Source of the DNA: Sphingomonas ginsengisoli An et al. 2013
Lineage (GTDB): Bacteria; Pseudomonadota; Alphaproteobacteria; Sphingomonadales; Sphingomonadaceae
Assembly (NCBI RefSeq): GCF_009363895.1
Contig: NZ_CP045434.1
Location: forward strand, 1,426,001 to 1,490,000
DNA length: 64,000 bases
Direction of reading: 5' to 3'
A model generated the notes under the pieces. That model had not been told where the DNA came from, made no database searches, and saw only the letters and a list, made by a program, of their open reading frames with translations. Positions 35,021 to 46,109 of this stretch are shown one piece after another. Position numbers and translations under genes: made by a program. Positions within the stretch are counted from its first letter, which is position 1. Every line of letters starts with the position of its first letter.

Positions 35021-35194
35021 ATGGAAGAGCAACAGGAGGCGGCCGGTCTGCGGGCCAAGGCGGACAAATGCCGTCGCCTCGCCGCGGGCATGGCCGACGA
35101 GGAAACCATCGCCGCCCTGCTCCGCCTTGCCGCCGCCTACGAGCAGCGCGCCGCCGAGATAGAAGGGGCCGGCACGCCTCCGCCGGCCGCCTGA
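35021..35194 (+). CDS. Small helical hypothetical protein, 57 aa
   Basis: ATG 35021 opens MEEQQEAAGLRAKADKCRRL, AAGMADEETIAALLRLAAAY, EQRAAEIEG, an all-helical pair. The KAxxCRRLA-x-MxDEETxxxLLxLAxxYExxA pattern is one I know from many short uncharacterised alphaproteobacterial proteins. No obvious ribosome-binding site. Function unknown. Confidence 0.65.
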   Translation: MEEQQEAAGLRAKADKCRRLAAGMADEETIAALLRLAAAYEQRAAEIEGAGTPPPAA

Positions 35195-35252
35195 CGAACG
35201 CGGCCTTGTTCGCTGTCTCGCCGACCAGGCGGCCAGAGGGCCCGCGAACTGC

Positions 35253-35498
35253 TTACTTCTTCGCCTTGAGCTCGCGCCAGCTCTTTTCCTGCAGCTCGAC
35301 CCCATATTTCTTCGCCGCGCGCTCGATCCGGCCCCACGCCGCGTCGCGCTCGGCATCGCTGACGTCCTTGACCTGGTTGAACCGCGCCACCGCGTTGCGG
35401 ACATGGGCCGCATTTTCGAGCGGCTCCTTGCGCTCCTTGGGGAAGGCGAATTTGTCGTCGTCGAGATGGTTGCGCTCGTCTGCGGACAATGCGGTCAT
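35253..35498 (-). CDS. DUF6582-like small protein
   Basis: 81 aa; GAGGAG lies 9-10 bases before ATG 35498. The pattern LDDDKFAFPKERKEPLENAA, HVRNAVARFNQVKDVSDAER, DAAWGRIERAAKKYGVEL is a conserved stand-alone domain in many bacteria (DUF6582 as I recall it). Highly charged and helical. Function unknown; convergent with the 57-aa gene. Confidence 0.72.
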   Translation of the reverse strand: MTALSADERNHLDDDKFAFPKERKEPLENAAHVRNAVARFNQVKDVSDAERDAAWGRIERAAKKYGVELQEKSWRELKAKK

Positions 35499-35645
35499 GG
35501 CCTTTTCTCCTCGCGCTCCTCAACGCGCGGCCGCCGCGGCGGTGCCGAACAGACCCGCTCAGCCTGGCCCACAGCGCCCATTGACCGCCGCCCGCGCCCA
35601 CGCTTTGGCAGCGGCGGTCGTGCGTCGATGAGGAGCCCCTTGCCC

Positions 35646-36602
35646 ATGCCTGAGCGCGGTGCGCGGCGACTGGTCACGCGGCACGAATTCTCGGGACTCG
35701 CCGAGGTCGCGATCGGCCTCCTCGTCGCCGCCCTCGCGGTGTTCATCCGCTACCACCTGCCCCTCCCGCCCCAGCAGCTGCCCACCGTCACCACCGTCAT
35801 CGCGCTGGCGATCGTCACCGGCGCGGTGGGGACGCTCGCCGGGCTCACCACCGCCATCGTCGGCGGCGCGCTGTCCTGGTATTTCTTCTTCAACTCCGAG
35901 CGATGGGATTCGTCGGTCAACGGCTGGGTCCAGCTGCTCGGCTTCAGCGTGATCGCGCTGGTGATCGTCACCACCACCTCCTTCTTCCGCTCGAGCGAGC
36001 GCCAGCGCTACCGCCGCGAACTCGAGGTGCTGGCGCGAGAGACCGAGCAGGCCGAGCTGTTCGCGCGCGAGATGGCGCACCGCCTCAAGAATGCGCTGAC
36101 CATCGTCCAGAGCCTCGCCTTCCAGACCTTCGGCCACGACACCGCCCTCGCCCGCACCTTCGCCGGCCGCCTCAAGACCATCGTCGAGGCCAATCAATTG
36201 CTCAGCGAGCATATCAGCCGGCCGACCGCCGACGTCCGCGAGGTGGTGAAGAGCGCGCTCAAGCTGTTCGACAGCCAGCGGATGGACATCCGCCACGACT
36301 GCACCACCTGCCTGATCACCGACAGCCAGGTCATCTCGCTGGCGATGGCGATCCACGAACTCGGCACCAACGCGGTCAAATATGGCGCCTGGTCGACCCC
36401 CGCGGGACTGGTCACCATCCGCACCGCCGACGCCGGCGAGTGGCTGCGCTTCAGTTGGGAGGAGAGCGGCGGGCCGCCGGCGGTGCCGCCCACCGCGACC
36501 GGTTTCGGCACCCGCCTGCTCCACCGCGCCGGGCGCGAAGTCGCACTCGACTACGCGCCCGACGGTCTCCGTTACTCCGTGCTGCTGGCCCGCTCGGCCT
36601 GA
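35646..36602 (+). CDS. HWE-type sensor histidine kinase with DUF4118 membrane domain
   Basis: 318 aa from ATG 35646 (AGGAG 10 bases upstream; ATG 35628 is an alternative). The N-terminal four-helix membrane module resembles DUF4118 (KdpD-type). The kinase core has the phosphoacceptor EMAHRLKNALTIVQSLAFQT, the N-box AIHELGTNAVKYGAWS and FSWEESGGP, the W-x-E that names HWE kinases. No partner response regulator is adjacent. Likely a light- or envelope-related general-stress input in this group; that part is inference. Confidence 0.87.
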   Translation: MPERGARRLVTRHEFSGLAEVAIGLLVAALAVFIRYHLPLPPQQLPTVTTVIALAIVTGAVGTLAGLTTAIVGGALSWYFFFNSERWDSSVNGWVQLLGFSVIALVIVTTTSFFRSSERQRYRRELEVLARETEQAELFAREMAHRLKNALTIVQSLAFQTFGHDTALARTFAGRLKTIVEANQLLSEHISRPTADVREVVKSALKLFDSQRMDIRHDCTTCLITDSQVISLAMAIHELGTNAVKYGAWSTPAGLVTIRTADAGEWLRFSWEESGGPPAVPPTATGFGTRLLHRAGREVALDYAPDGLRYSVLLARSA

Positions 36603-36627
36603 CCCGGGCGGGCTTGAGCGCGCTGGC

Positions 36628-37185
36628 TCAGGCCGCCAGCCGCTCGACCTCGCCGAGCGCCTGTTCGACCCCGCGGCTCTTCGCCTCGGCGCCCAGGTTC
36701 AGCCCGTCGGCACGGACGAACTCGGGCGTGATGCCGATGAAGGCGAAGATGATCCGCAGATAGCTTTCGAGATGCTCGAAATCGGCATTGCCCAGCTCGG
36801 CCCCGTACACCCCGCCGCGGCTCAGCGCGACGATCACCCGCTTGCCGCCGGCGAGCCCCTCGGGCTTGCCCTCGGCCGAGTAGCGGAAGGTCGTCCCGTT
36901 CGACACGATCCGGTCGAGCCAGGCCTTCAGCTGCGTCGGCAGCGTGAAATTATACATCGGCGCCCCGATCACCACCGTGTCGGCGGCCATGAAGGCGTCG
37001 AGCTCGGCATTGGGACCGAGATGCTCGAGCGTCAGGTGCGGCAGCGGGTCGGCGGTCAGGTCGCGCTCGACCACCTCGGCGCTCGGATCGCTGGCGGTCA
37101 GCTGCTTAACGATATGCGCGGTCAACTGGCGGCTCACGCTGTGCTCGCCGGTGATGCTGCTGTCGATGCGAAGAATGCGGCTCAT
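36628..37185 (-). CDS. azoR: FMN-dependent NADH-azoreductase
   Basis: Reduces quinones and azo compounds with NADH. 185 aa flavodoxin-like fold; FMN-phosphate contact DSSITGEHSVSRQL at the N-terminus, IGAPMYNFTLPTQLKAWLDR and SRGGVYG are the family signatures. Start ATG 37185 (MSRILRIDSS) is preferred to GTG 37194 because AAGGGT lies about 7 bases upstream. Divergent from an HxlR regulator, which usually controls such reductases. Confidence 0.93.
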   Translation of the reverse strand: MSRILRIDSSITGEHSVSRQLTAHIVKQLTASDPSAEVVERDLTADPLPHLTLEHLGPNAELDAFMAADTVVIGAPMYNFTLPTQLKAWLDRIVSNGTTFRYSAEGKPEGLAGGKRVIVALSRGGVYGAELGNADFEHLESYLRIIFAFIGITPEFVRADGLNLGAEAKSRGVEQALGEVERLAA

Positions 37186-37206
37186 GGTAGTCACCCTTGG
37201 TTATCT

Positions 37207-37255
37207 GGTAACGAAGCATTACCTAGGCACGAAAGGTAACCGCCGAAATCGTGCC
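37207..37255. promoter_or_regulatory. Dyads between azoR and the hxlR-type gene
   Basis: GGTAA (37207-37211) is inverted as TTACC (37219-37223). GGCACGA (37226-37232) is inverted as TCGTGCC (37249-37255) with GGTAACC inside the spacer. These lie in the 102-base divergent promoter region and are candidate HxlR-family operators. Confidence 0.5.
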
Positions 37256-37287
37256 GACAAGAAGGCACAGAAAGGGTATCGGGGCAC

Positions 37288-37701
37288 ATGGCTGTAACCG
37301 CCCACGCCGCGCAGAACGACACCGAGCTCGAATTACAGCTCGAATCCGCCGGCTGCCGCAACGTCTCGCCGGTCCTCAATCGGGTCGGCGACAAATGGTC
37401 GATGCTGATCGTGATGATCCTCGGCGAGGGCCCGCGCCGCTTCAACGAATTGAAGCGCCAGATCGACGGGATCAGCCAGCGGATGCTGACGCTGAGCTTG
37501 CGCAGCCTCGAGCGCGACGGCCTCGTCAGCCGCACCGTCGAGCCGACCGTCCCCCCGCGCGTCACCTATGCGCTGACCGAGCTTGGCGGCTCGCTCAAGG
37601 AGCCGGTCGAGGCGCTCGGCCGCTGGGCGATGGCGCACATCGCCTGCATCCGCGCCGCCCAGCAACGCTTCGACGCGCGACTGGACGGGACGGAAGGCTG
37701 A
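37288..37701 (+). CDS. HxlR-family transcriptional regulator
   Basis: 137 aa winged-helix regulator. CRNVSPVLNRVGDKWSMLIV carries the family cysteine (C23) and DKWS, followed by GPRRFNELKRQIDGISQRML, LTLSLRSLERDGLVSRTV and VPPRVTYALTELGGSL. In YodB/HypR-type members the N-terminal Cys senses quinones, diamide or hypochlorite. Its divergent azoR partner makes quinone or electrophile sensing the likely role here. Confidence 0.9.
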   Translation: MAVTAHAAQNDTELELQLESAGCRNVSPVLNRVGDKWSMLIVMILGEGPRRFNELKRQIDGISQRMLTLSLRSLERDGLVSRTVEPTVPPRVTYALTELGGSLKEPVEALGRWAMAHIACIRAAQQRFDARLDGTEG

Positions 37702-37702
37702 C

Positions 37703-38341
37703 CTAGCCGCGCTCGCCCGGCCGGGTCGGCGCCGGGGCGGGCGCCATCGGGGCGCTGCCCATCGGGCTCATCATCGGCGCGGTCGTGTTGAGCGCCTGCG
37801 CTTCGGCCAGATGCTGCTGGATCAGCGGCACCGCCGCCGCCGCATTCTGCCGCAGCGCAGGCACATCCCCGCTCGCGGCATAGTTCTGATTGAGTTGCAG
37901 CGCCGCCTGGTGGGCCTGGATCTGCATCGCCTTATAGGCATCATCGAACGCCTGGCCCGAGCCGGCGGCGCGCAGCTGGTCGAGCATCTGCTGCTGCTGC
38001 GGCAGCATCGTCATCGGCGGCGGCGGCAGCCCGGCGCTCTGAGTCGCCGACATCAGCGCGGCCGAGGTCTGCTGATGTGCAGCAATCATCATGTTGGCGT
38101 AATTCTTGAGCGGGGTGTTGGCCGAGGCGGTCAGCGCCAGCTGGCTCGCCTGGATCTCGAACTGGTCGCCGCTAGCGGCCATCGGCACATAGCCTGACGC
38201 CATCAGCGGGTTCGACGGATCACCCGCCATCGCTCCGCCCGGGGCCATCGGCCCGGCCGGCGCCATGGGGTCGTCGCGGTTCATCGTGTTGCAGCCGGCC
38301 AGCGCGAGGCCGGCGGTCATCATTAGGGCAAGGGCACGCAT
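37703..38341 (-). CDS. DUF4142 lipoprotein
   Basis: 212 aa from ATG 38341. Lipobox LALAGC puts the lipidated Cys at residue 17. A Met/Pro/Gly-rich linker is followed by the DUF4142 ferritin-like helical domain (SGDQFEIQASQLALTASANT, LKNYANMMIAAHQQTSAALM, AFDDAYKAMQIQAHQAALQL). A Pro/Met-rich tail closes it. Members are periplasmic proteins of unknown function. Confidence 0.85.
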   Translation of the reverse strand: MRALALMMTAGLALAGCNTMNRDDPMAPAGPMAPGGAMAGDPSNPLMASGYVPMAASGDQFEIQASQLALTASANTPLKNYANMMIAAHQQTSAALMSATQSAGLPPPPMTMLPQQQQMLDQLRAAGSGQAFDDAYKAMQIQAHQAALQLNQNYAASGDVPALRQNAAAAVPLIQQHLAEAQALNTTAPMMSPMGSAPMAPAPAPTRPGERG

Positions 38342-38449
38342 TTTCGCTGATCTCCCGGGGTTTCCTGGCAGTGATGCAACCACGCGCCGCCGCGGTGGTT
38401 CCGATTGCCCGCTTGGCCTTGCTGGCCCCGGCGGCTAGGCGCTTCCCCC

Positions 38450-40765
38450 ATGCTCAAGCCCGCCGCGCCGCCCGCCGACCTTGCCGCCTTGAAGGCCGTC
38501 GAGGAGCGGCTGCGCTGGCTCAGCGCCTGGACCATCCACCACGCCAACCACCTGCGCGACAGCCCCGACGGCCTCAAGGTCGGCGGCCACCAGGCGAGCT
38601 GCGCCTCGATGACCGCGATCATGGCCGCGCTCTACTTCCATGCGCTCGGCCCCAACGACCGGGTCGCGGTGAAGCCCCACGCCGGCCCCGTCCTCCACGC
38701 GATCCACTATCTGCTCGGCAGCCAGACCCGCGTGCAGCTCGAGAATTTCCGCGGCTTCGGCGGGATGCAGAGCTACCCCAGCCGCACCAAGGACCGCATC
38801 CCCGTCGACTTCTCGACCGGCTCGGTGGGCCTCGGCGTCGCCATCACCGCCTTCGCCAGCCTGGTCCAGGATTGGCTGAGCGCGCGCGGCTGGCTGGCGG
38901 ACGAAGATCGCGGCCGCTTCGTCTCGCTGATCGGCGATGCCGAGCTCGACGAAGGCAACATCTACGAGGCGCTGATCGAGGGCGCCAAGCACGACGTCCG
39001 CAACCTGTGGTGGATCGTCGACTACAACCGCCAGAGCCTCGACGCGACCAGCACCGACCGCATGTTCGAGCGGTTCGACGACATCTTCCAGGCATGCGGC
39101 TGGCGCACGGTCGAGCTGCGCTACGGCAAGCGCCTCAGCGCCGCGCTCGCCGAGCAGCCGGCGGTCGCCGACTGGCTCGACCGCCTCCCCAACGCCGACC
39201 ATAGCGCCCTGACCTATCAGGGCGGCGCCGCCTGGCGCGCCCGCCTCGAGGCCGAGCTCGGCGATCAGGCCGCCCCCTTTCTCGCCGGCCACGACGACGC
39301 CCAGCTCGGCAGCCTGATGGCCGACCTTGGCGGCCACTGCATGAAAACGCTGGTCGAAGCATTCGACGCCGCCAGCACCGACGACGTGCCCACCCTGTTC
39401 ATCGCCTGGACGATCAAGGGCTTCGGCCTCCCCTTCGCGGGCCACAAGGACAATCACGCGGGCCTCATGAACCCGACCCAGATGAGCGCGCTCCGCGACC
39501 AGATGGGCATCGCCGAAGGCACCGAGTGGGAGCCGCTCGGCTCCTTGGGCGGCAATGCCCGCGCCGGGGTCGAGGCGCTGCTCGCCGACGCCCGCATCGC
39601 CCGCGACAAGCGCCCGCGCTCCTTCGGCCAGCTCGCCATCCCCGCCATCCCCGCCCCCGCCGGCGAGGAGCAGAGCACCCAGGCCGCCTTCGGCCGCATC
39701 CTCCTCGACCTCGCCAAGTCGGGTCACCCGCTCGCCGACCGCATCCTCACCACCTCGCCCGACGTCACCGTCTCGACCAACCTCGGCGCCTTCGTGAACC
39801 AGCGCGGGCTGTTCCGCCGCCGCGAGGTCGCCGACGCCTTCGCCAAGGCCAGGATCCCCAGCGCACAGAAATGGGGGATGACCGCCACCGGCCAGCACGT
39901 CGAACTGGGCATCGCCGAGAGCAACCTGTTCCTGATGCTCGCCGCCGCGGGCCTCGCGGGCGACCTGTTCGGCCAGCGGCTGGTGCCGATCGGGACGCTC
40001 TACGACCCGTTCATCGCCCGTGGCCTCGATGCGCTCAACTACGCCTGCTACCAGGACGCCCGCTTCCTCCTCGTCGCCACCCCGAGCGGCCTCACCCTCG
40101 GGCCCGAGGGCGGCGCGCACCAGTCGATCAATCCGCCGCTGATCGCGCTCGGCCAGCCGGGCCTGCGCCATTACGAGCCCGCCTTCGCCGACGAGCTCGC
40201 CCTGTTCATGCACGAGGCGTTGCGGCTGATCGACGATCCCCAAGGCGAGAGCACCTACCTCCGCCTCTCCACCCGCAACCTCGTCCAGCCCGAGCGCGAC
40301 GGCGACGGCTGGCAGGCCGACGCGCTGCAAGGCGCCTACTGGCTGCGCGAACCCGGGCCCAATAGCGAAGCCGCGATCGTCGCGATGGGCGCGGTCATGC
40401 CCGAGGCGCTCGCCGCCTGGGAGGAGCTGAGCGCCGACGTCCCCGGCCTCGGCCTTCTCTCGGTCACCTCGCCCGACCTCCTCCACCGCGGCTGGACCGC
40501 GGCGCAGGCCGCCCGCTGGCAGGGCCGCCGCGACCCCAGCCATGCCGAGCGCCTGCTCGGCCGCCTCTCGCGCGGCGCGGGCCTCGTCACCTTGTGCGAC
40601 GCCGCCCCCGCCTCACTGTCGTGGCTCGGCGGCGTTCTCGGCCAGCGCGTCGCCCCGCTCGGGGTCGAGCGGTTCGGCCAGACCGGCAACCTCCCCGACC
40701 TCTACGCCGCCTACCGGCTCGACGGCGACGCCATCACCGAGGCGATCGCCGAACTGCTCGTCTGA
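38450..40765 (+). CDS. AceE-like ThDP-dependent transketolase-family protein
   Basis: 771 aa, close in layout to homodimeric pyruvate dehydrogenase E1 but about 110 residues shorter. GGHQASCASMTAIMAALYFH at the N-terminus, ThDP-Mg motif GDAELDEGNIYEALIEGAKH to IVDYNRQSLD, AWTIKGFGLPFAGHKDNHAG. The second domain has GQHVELGIAESNLFLMLAAA and the third GAVMPEALAAWEEL. No E2 or E3 gene accompanies it. Such solitary AceE-like proteins are common in alphaproteobacteria and their reaction is uncertain. Confidence 0.85.
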   Translation: MLKPAAPPADLAALKAVEERLRWLSAWTIHHANHLRDSPDGLKVGGHQASCASMTAIMAALYFHALGPNDRVAVKPHAGPVLHAIHYLLGSQTRVQLENFRGFGGMQSYPSRTKDRIPVDFSTGSVGLGVAITAFASLVQDWLSARGWLADEDRGRFVSLIGDAELDEGNIYEALIEGAKHDVRNLWWIVDYNRQSLDATSTDRMFERFDDIFQACGWRTVELRYGKRLSAALAEQPAVADWLDRLPNADHSALTYQGGAAWRARLEAELGDQAAPFLAGHDDAQLGSLMADLGGHCMKTLVEAFDAASTDDVPTLFIAWTIKGFGLPFAGHKDNHAGLMNPTQMSALRDQMGIAEGTEWEPLGSLGGNARAGVEALLADARIARDKRPRSFGQLAIPAIPAPAGEEQSTQAAFGRILLDLAKSGHPLADRILTTSPDVTVSTNLGAFVNQRGLFRRREVADAFAKARIPSAQKWGMTATGQHVELGIAESNLFLMLAAAGLAGDLFGQRLVPIGTLYDPFIARGLDALNYACYQDARFLLVATPSGLTLGPEGGAHQSINPPLIALGQPGLRHYEPAFADELALFMHEALRLIDDPQGESTYLRLSTRNLVQPERDGDGWQADALQGAYWLREPGPNSEAAIVAMGAVMPEALAAWEELSADVPGLGLLSVTSPDLLHRGWTAAQAARWQGRRDPSHAERLLGRLSRGAGLVTLCDAAPASLSWLGGVLGQRVAPLGVERFGQTGNLPDLYAAYRLDGDAITEAIAELLV

Positions 40766-40858
40766 AAATTCATTCGGTAGCGAAACGAAGCGGCAAATTT
40801 TTCCTACAATCGAAGGGCGCGCCGGGGGGCGTGCCAACCGACTGGAGTCGCCCGACAT

Positions 40859-41245
40859 ATGAGCAAGGTGGTCCGTTTCCGCTCGCCCGAACAATTCCGT
40901 CAGCACGCCGTGATCGCGGTCGCGCCCGAGCGCCGCTCGATCCGCCGCACCGCCTGGCGGCATGAGGACCCGGTCCTCGATCCGACCGATAATGTCCTCC
41001 TCCAGCGCATCTCCGACGAGCTCGAATTCGCCTGGCGCCAGATCGACGGCGCGCGCGGCAACCTGTCGCGAGACAGCGTCACCGCCTTCCGCCACGGCGC
41101 CTCGCTCGCGACCATCGACGCGGTCGGCCAGGCGCTCGGCCAGCTCGCCGTCGTGCTCCGCTCGGCCGATCCCGAGGCCGCGGTCGGGCGGGTACTGATG
41201 CCCGACCTGCGCGGCCGCCTCCAGCGGACTGGCGGGATTCTCTAG
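40859..41245 (+). CDS. Hypothetical protein, 128 aa
   Basis: MSKVVRFRSPEQFRQHAVIA opens a basic N-terminal third, followed by helical segments (LLQRISDELEFAWRQIDGAR, TIDAVGQALGQLAVVLRSAD). No family recognised. GGAG lies about 14 bases before the ATG. Lies between the AceE-like gene and the MaoC operon on the same strand; may be a cytosolic helical protein. Confidence 0.65.
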   Translation: MSKVVRFRSPEQFRQHAVIAVAPERRSIRRTAWRHEDPVLDPTDNVLLQRISDELEFAWRQIDGARGNLSRDSVTAFRHGASLATIDAVGQALGQLAVVLRSADPEAAVGRVLMPDLRGRLQRTGGIL

Positions 41246-41285
41246 CAGGTTGGCAATCGGGGCACGGCTCGCCTAAGCGGGAGCC

Positions 41286-41741
41286 ATGCCCGGACGCTAT
41301 TTCGACGAATGGCAGGTCGGCGACACGGTCGCCCACCCGATCACCCGCACGGTCACCGAGACCGACAACCTCCTCATCTCGACGCTGACCCACAACCCGC
41401 AGCCGCTCCACCTCGACGCCGAGGCCGCCAGGGCAAGCGAGTTCGGCCAGATCCTCGTCAACAGCTGCTTCACCTTCAGCCTAGTGGTCGGGGTCTCGGT
41501 CGCCGAGACCACCATGGGCGTGCTCGTCGCCAACCTCGGCTTCGACGCGGTCAAATTCCCCAAGCCCGTCTTCGTCGGCGACACGCTGCGGGTCGAGAGC
41601 GAGGCGGTCGCCTTGCGCGAAAGCAACTCGCGCCCGACCGCCGGCCTCGTCACCTGGGAGCATCGCGCGATCAACCAGCGCGGCGAAACCGTCTGCACGA
41701 TGCAGCGCACCGCCATGCTCCACAAGAAGCCCGCGGCATGA
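41286..41741 (+). CDS. MaoC-family acyl-CoA hydratase
   Basis: 151 aa hot-dog fold. [41 protein letters not shown] contains the N-x-x-PLH-x-D hydratase motif. [15 protein letters not shown] and [20 protein letters not shown] follow. This N-terminal FDEWxVGD pattern is the one seen in mesaconyl-CoA hydratase-like proteins. Stop overlaps the lyase ATG (ATGA), so the hydratase and lyase probably work in sequence. Confidence 0.86.
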   Translation: MPGRYFDEWQVGDTVAHPITRTVTETDNLLISTLTHNPQPLHLDAEAARASEFGQILVNSCFTFSLVVGVSVAETTMGVLVANLGFDAVKFPKPVFVGDTLRVESEAVALRESNSRPTAGLVTWEHRAINQRGETVCTMQRTAMLHKKPAA

Positions 41742-42580
41742 GCGGCCCCGCCCCGCGCAGCTGGCTGTTCGTCCCCGCCGACAGCGAAAAGAAGATCGCC
41801 CGCGCGCTCGACTGCGGCGCCGACGCGATCATCTTCGACCTTGAGGACAGCGTCGCCCCGTCCGAGAAGCCGCGCGCCCGCGACATCGTCAAAGGCCTCG
41901 GCCCGTCCGAGCGCAGCCAGCTTTGGGTCCGCATCAACCCCCTCACCAGCGAGTGGCACAAGGACGACCTCGACATCCTCGGCAATGCCGCGGTCCACGG
42001 CATCGTCCTCCCCAAGGCCGAGAGCGGCGCCGACGTCGAGACCCTCGCCCACCGCACCGGCAACATTCCCATCCACGCCATCGTCACCGAGACCGCCGCC
42101 AGCCTGTTCGGCTTGCTCAGCTACCGCGGCCAGAATGCCTTGAGCGCGATGAGCTGGGGCGCCGAGGACCTCTCCGCCGACCTCGGCGCGAGCGCCAAGA
42201 CCGACGAGGACGGCGCGCTCTCTTTCACCTACCGGCTCGCCCGCTCGCTCTGCCTCGCCGGCGCCCGCGCCGCCGGGGTCGCGGCGATCGACACCGTCTT
42301 CACCGACTATCGCGACGAGCCTGGCCTCATCCTCGAGACGCTCGCCGCGGCGCGCGAAGGGTTCGACGGCAAGCTCGCCATCCACCCGGCGCAGGTCGGC
42401 CCGATCAACGAGGCTTTCACCCCCGGCGCCGACGAAGTCGCCCACGCCCAGGCGGTGGTCGACGCCTTCGCCGCCCAGCCCGACGCCGGGGTGCTCAGTT
42501 TGGACGGCCGGATGATCGACCGCCCGCATCTTCTCCAGGCCCAGCGCGTTCTCGCCCGGACCACTCCTCCGACAGAATAG
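41738..42580 (+). CDS. HpcH/HpaI (CitE-like) CoA-ester lyase
   Basis: 280 aa TIM barrel. [97 protein letters not shown] are the CitE-like blocks, with Asp/Glu ligands for Mg. Family members cleave citramalyl-, malyl- or beta-methylmalyl-CoA. Coupling to a MaoC hydratase favours a malyl/methylmalyl-CoA-type reaction; inference. Confidence 0.86.
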   Translation: MSGPAPRSWLFVPADSEKKIARALDCGADAIIFDLEDSVAPSEKPRARDIVKGLGPSERSQLWVRINPLTSEWHKDDLDILGNAAVHGIVLPKAESGADVETLAHRTGNIPIHAIVTETAASLFGLLSYRGQNALSAMSWGAEDLSADLGASAKTDEDGALSFTYRLARSLCLAGARAAGVAAIDTVFTDYRDEPGLILETLAAAREGFDGKLAIHPAQVGPINEAFTPGADEVAHAQAVVDAFAAQPDAGVLSLDGRMIDRPHLLQAQRVLARTTPPTE

Positions 42581-42588
42581 GACCACCC

Positions 42589-43646
42589 ATGGGAACCGCC
42601 GCCATCGGCTGGGGCACCGACGCCCCCGACCAGCCCTTGAAGCCGATCGCCTTCGAGCGCCGCGACCTCCGCCCGAACGACGTCGCGATCGACATCAGCC
42701 ACGCGGGCATCTGCCACTCGGACCTCCACACCTGCCGCAACGACTGGCGCGGCACCCGCTACCCCGTCATCCCCGGCCATGAGATCGTCGGCACCGTCAC
42801 CGCGATCGGCGCCGAGGTCACCCGCCACCGCGTCGGCGACACCGTCGCGGTCGGTTGCATGGTCGACAGCTGCATGGAGTGCGACCAGTGCCTCGAGGGG
42901 TGGGAGATCTTCTGCCGCAAGGGCTGCGTCCAGACCTACAACAGCAAGGACTATCACGACGGCACCGTCAGCAAGGGCGGCTACACCGACCATATCGTCG
43001 TCCGCGACCACTTCGTCCTCAAGGTCCCCGCCGGCATGGACGTCAGCCGCGTCGCCCCGCTGCTGTGCGCCGGCATCACCACTTACTCGCCGCTGCGCCA
43101 ATATGACGTCGGCCCCAACAGCAAGGTCGCCGTCGTCGGCCTCGGCGGCCTCGGCCACATGGGGGTCAAGCTCGCCGCCGCCTTGGGCGCGCACGTCACC
43201 ATGATCACCACCACCCCGGCCAAGGGCGAGGACGCCCGCGCGTTGGGCGCGCACGACGTCATAATCTCGACCGACAAGGCGCAGATGAAGGCCGCCGCGA
43301 CCCGCTTCGACTTCATCTTGAACACGATCCCCGTCAGCCACGAGATCGACCCCTATCTCGAACTGCTCGGCCGCTCGGGGCGGATGGTGATCGTCGGCGC
43401 GCTGATGGAGATGCCACCCTTCACCGGCGGCAAGCTCGTCTTCTGGAACCGCGCGGTCGGCGGCTCGGCGATCGGCGGCATCCCCGAGACGCAGGAGATG
43501 CTCGACTTCTGCGCCGCCAAGGGCATCTATCCCGAGATCGAGACGATCCGGATGGACCAGGTCAACGACGCCTATGAGCGCCTGCTCAAGAACGACGTCC
43601 GCTATCGCTTCGTGATCGACATGAGCACGCTGGAGAAACCGCAGGC

Positions 43647-43650
<4 letters not shown>
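42589..43650 (+). CDS. Zinc-dependent NAD(P) alcohol dehydrogenase (CAD/YahK-type)
   Basis: 353 aa MDR enzyme. Catalytic zinc ligands in [14 protein letters not shown] and [12 protein letters not shown]; structural zinc cysteines [15 protein letters not shown]; cofactor motif [20 protein letters not shown]. The pattern matches the cinnamyl-alcohol-dehydrogenase-like group with broad aldehyde-reducing activity. Stop overlaps the acs ATG. Confidence 0.9.
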
Positions 43651-45575
<1,925 letters not shown>

Positions 45576-45604
45576 ACCGCGCCTTCGTGCGTTCTTGGGG
45601 TCGT

Positions 45605-46108
45605 ATGCGTCAGATTTTCGCCACGTCCGCGCTCGTCGCGCTCGCCGGCTGCACCGAAGTGCAGCTTCCCGCCACTGCGACCGCGTCGCTCGATCCGATC
45701 GCTTTCTTCACCGGCAGCAGTCACGGCGACGGCCAGTTCCACGAAGTCCTGTCGAGCCCGCACGGCGTCCAGGTCGACAGCAGCGGGCGCCGCCTGCCCG
45801 ACGGCGGCCTCCTCCTCACTCAGCGCATCGCCGAGGAAGGCAAGGCCCCGCGCACGCGCGAGTGGATCATGCGCCCCGCCGGCCCCGGCCGCTTCACCGG
45901 CAGCCTGACCGAGGCGGTCGGCCCGGTCGAGCTGACCGTCGAGGGCCCCCGCGCCGAGGTCCGTTATGCAATGAAGAAGGGCCTCAAGGTCACGCAGGAG
46001 CTGGCGCTCCAACCCGACGGGATGACCGTCCTCAACCACCTCGAGGTGCATAAGCTTGGGTTGCGGGTGGCGTGGCTCGACGAGACGATCCGCAAGGAAC
46101 GCCGCTGA
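45605..46108 (+). CDS. DUF3833-like lipoprotein
   Basis: 167 aa. The lipobox (LVALAGC) places the lipidated Cys at residue 16. The rest resembles the DUF3833 beta-barrel-like domain: PIAFFTGSSHGDGQFHEVLS, then RTREWIMRPAGPGRFTGSLT, VGPVELTVEGPRAEVRYAMK and MTVLNHLEVHKLGLRVAWLD. Function unknown. Follows acs by 29 bases; may be co-transcribed. Convergent with tonB. Confidence 0.75.
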   Translation: MRQIFATSALVALAGCTEVQLPATATASLDPIAFFTGSSHGDGQFHEVLSSPHGVQVDSSGRRLPDGGLLLTQRIAEEGKAPRTREWIMRPAGPGRFTGSLTEAVGPVELTVEGPRAEVRYAMKKGLKVTQELALQPDGMTVLNHLEVHKLGLRVAWLDETIRKERR

Positions 46109-46109
46109 T

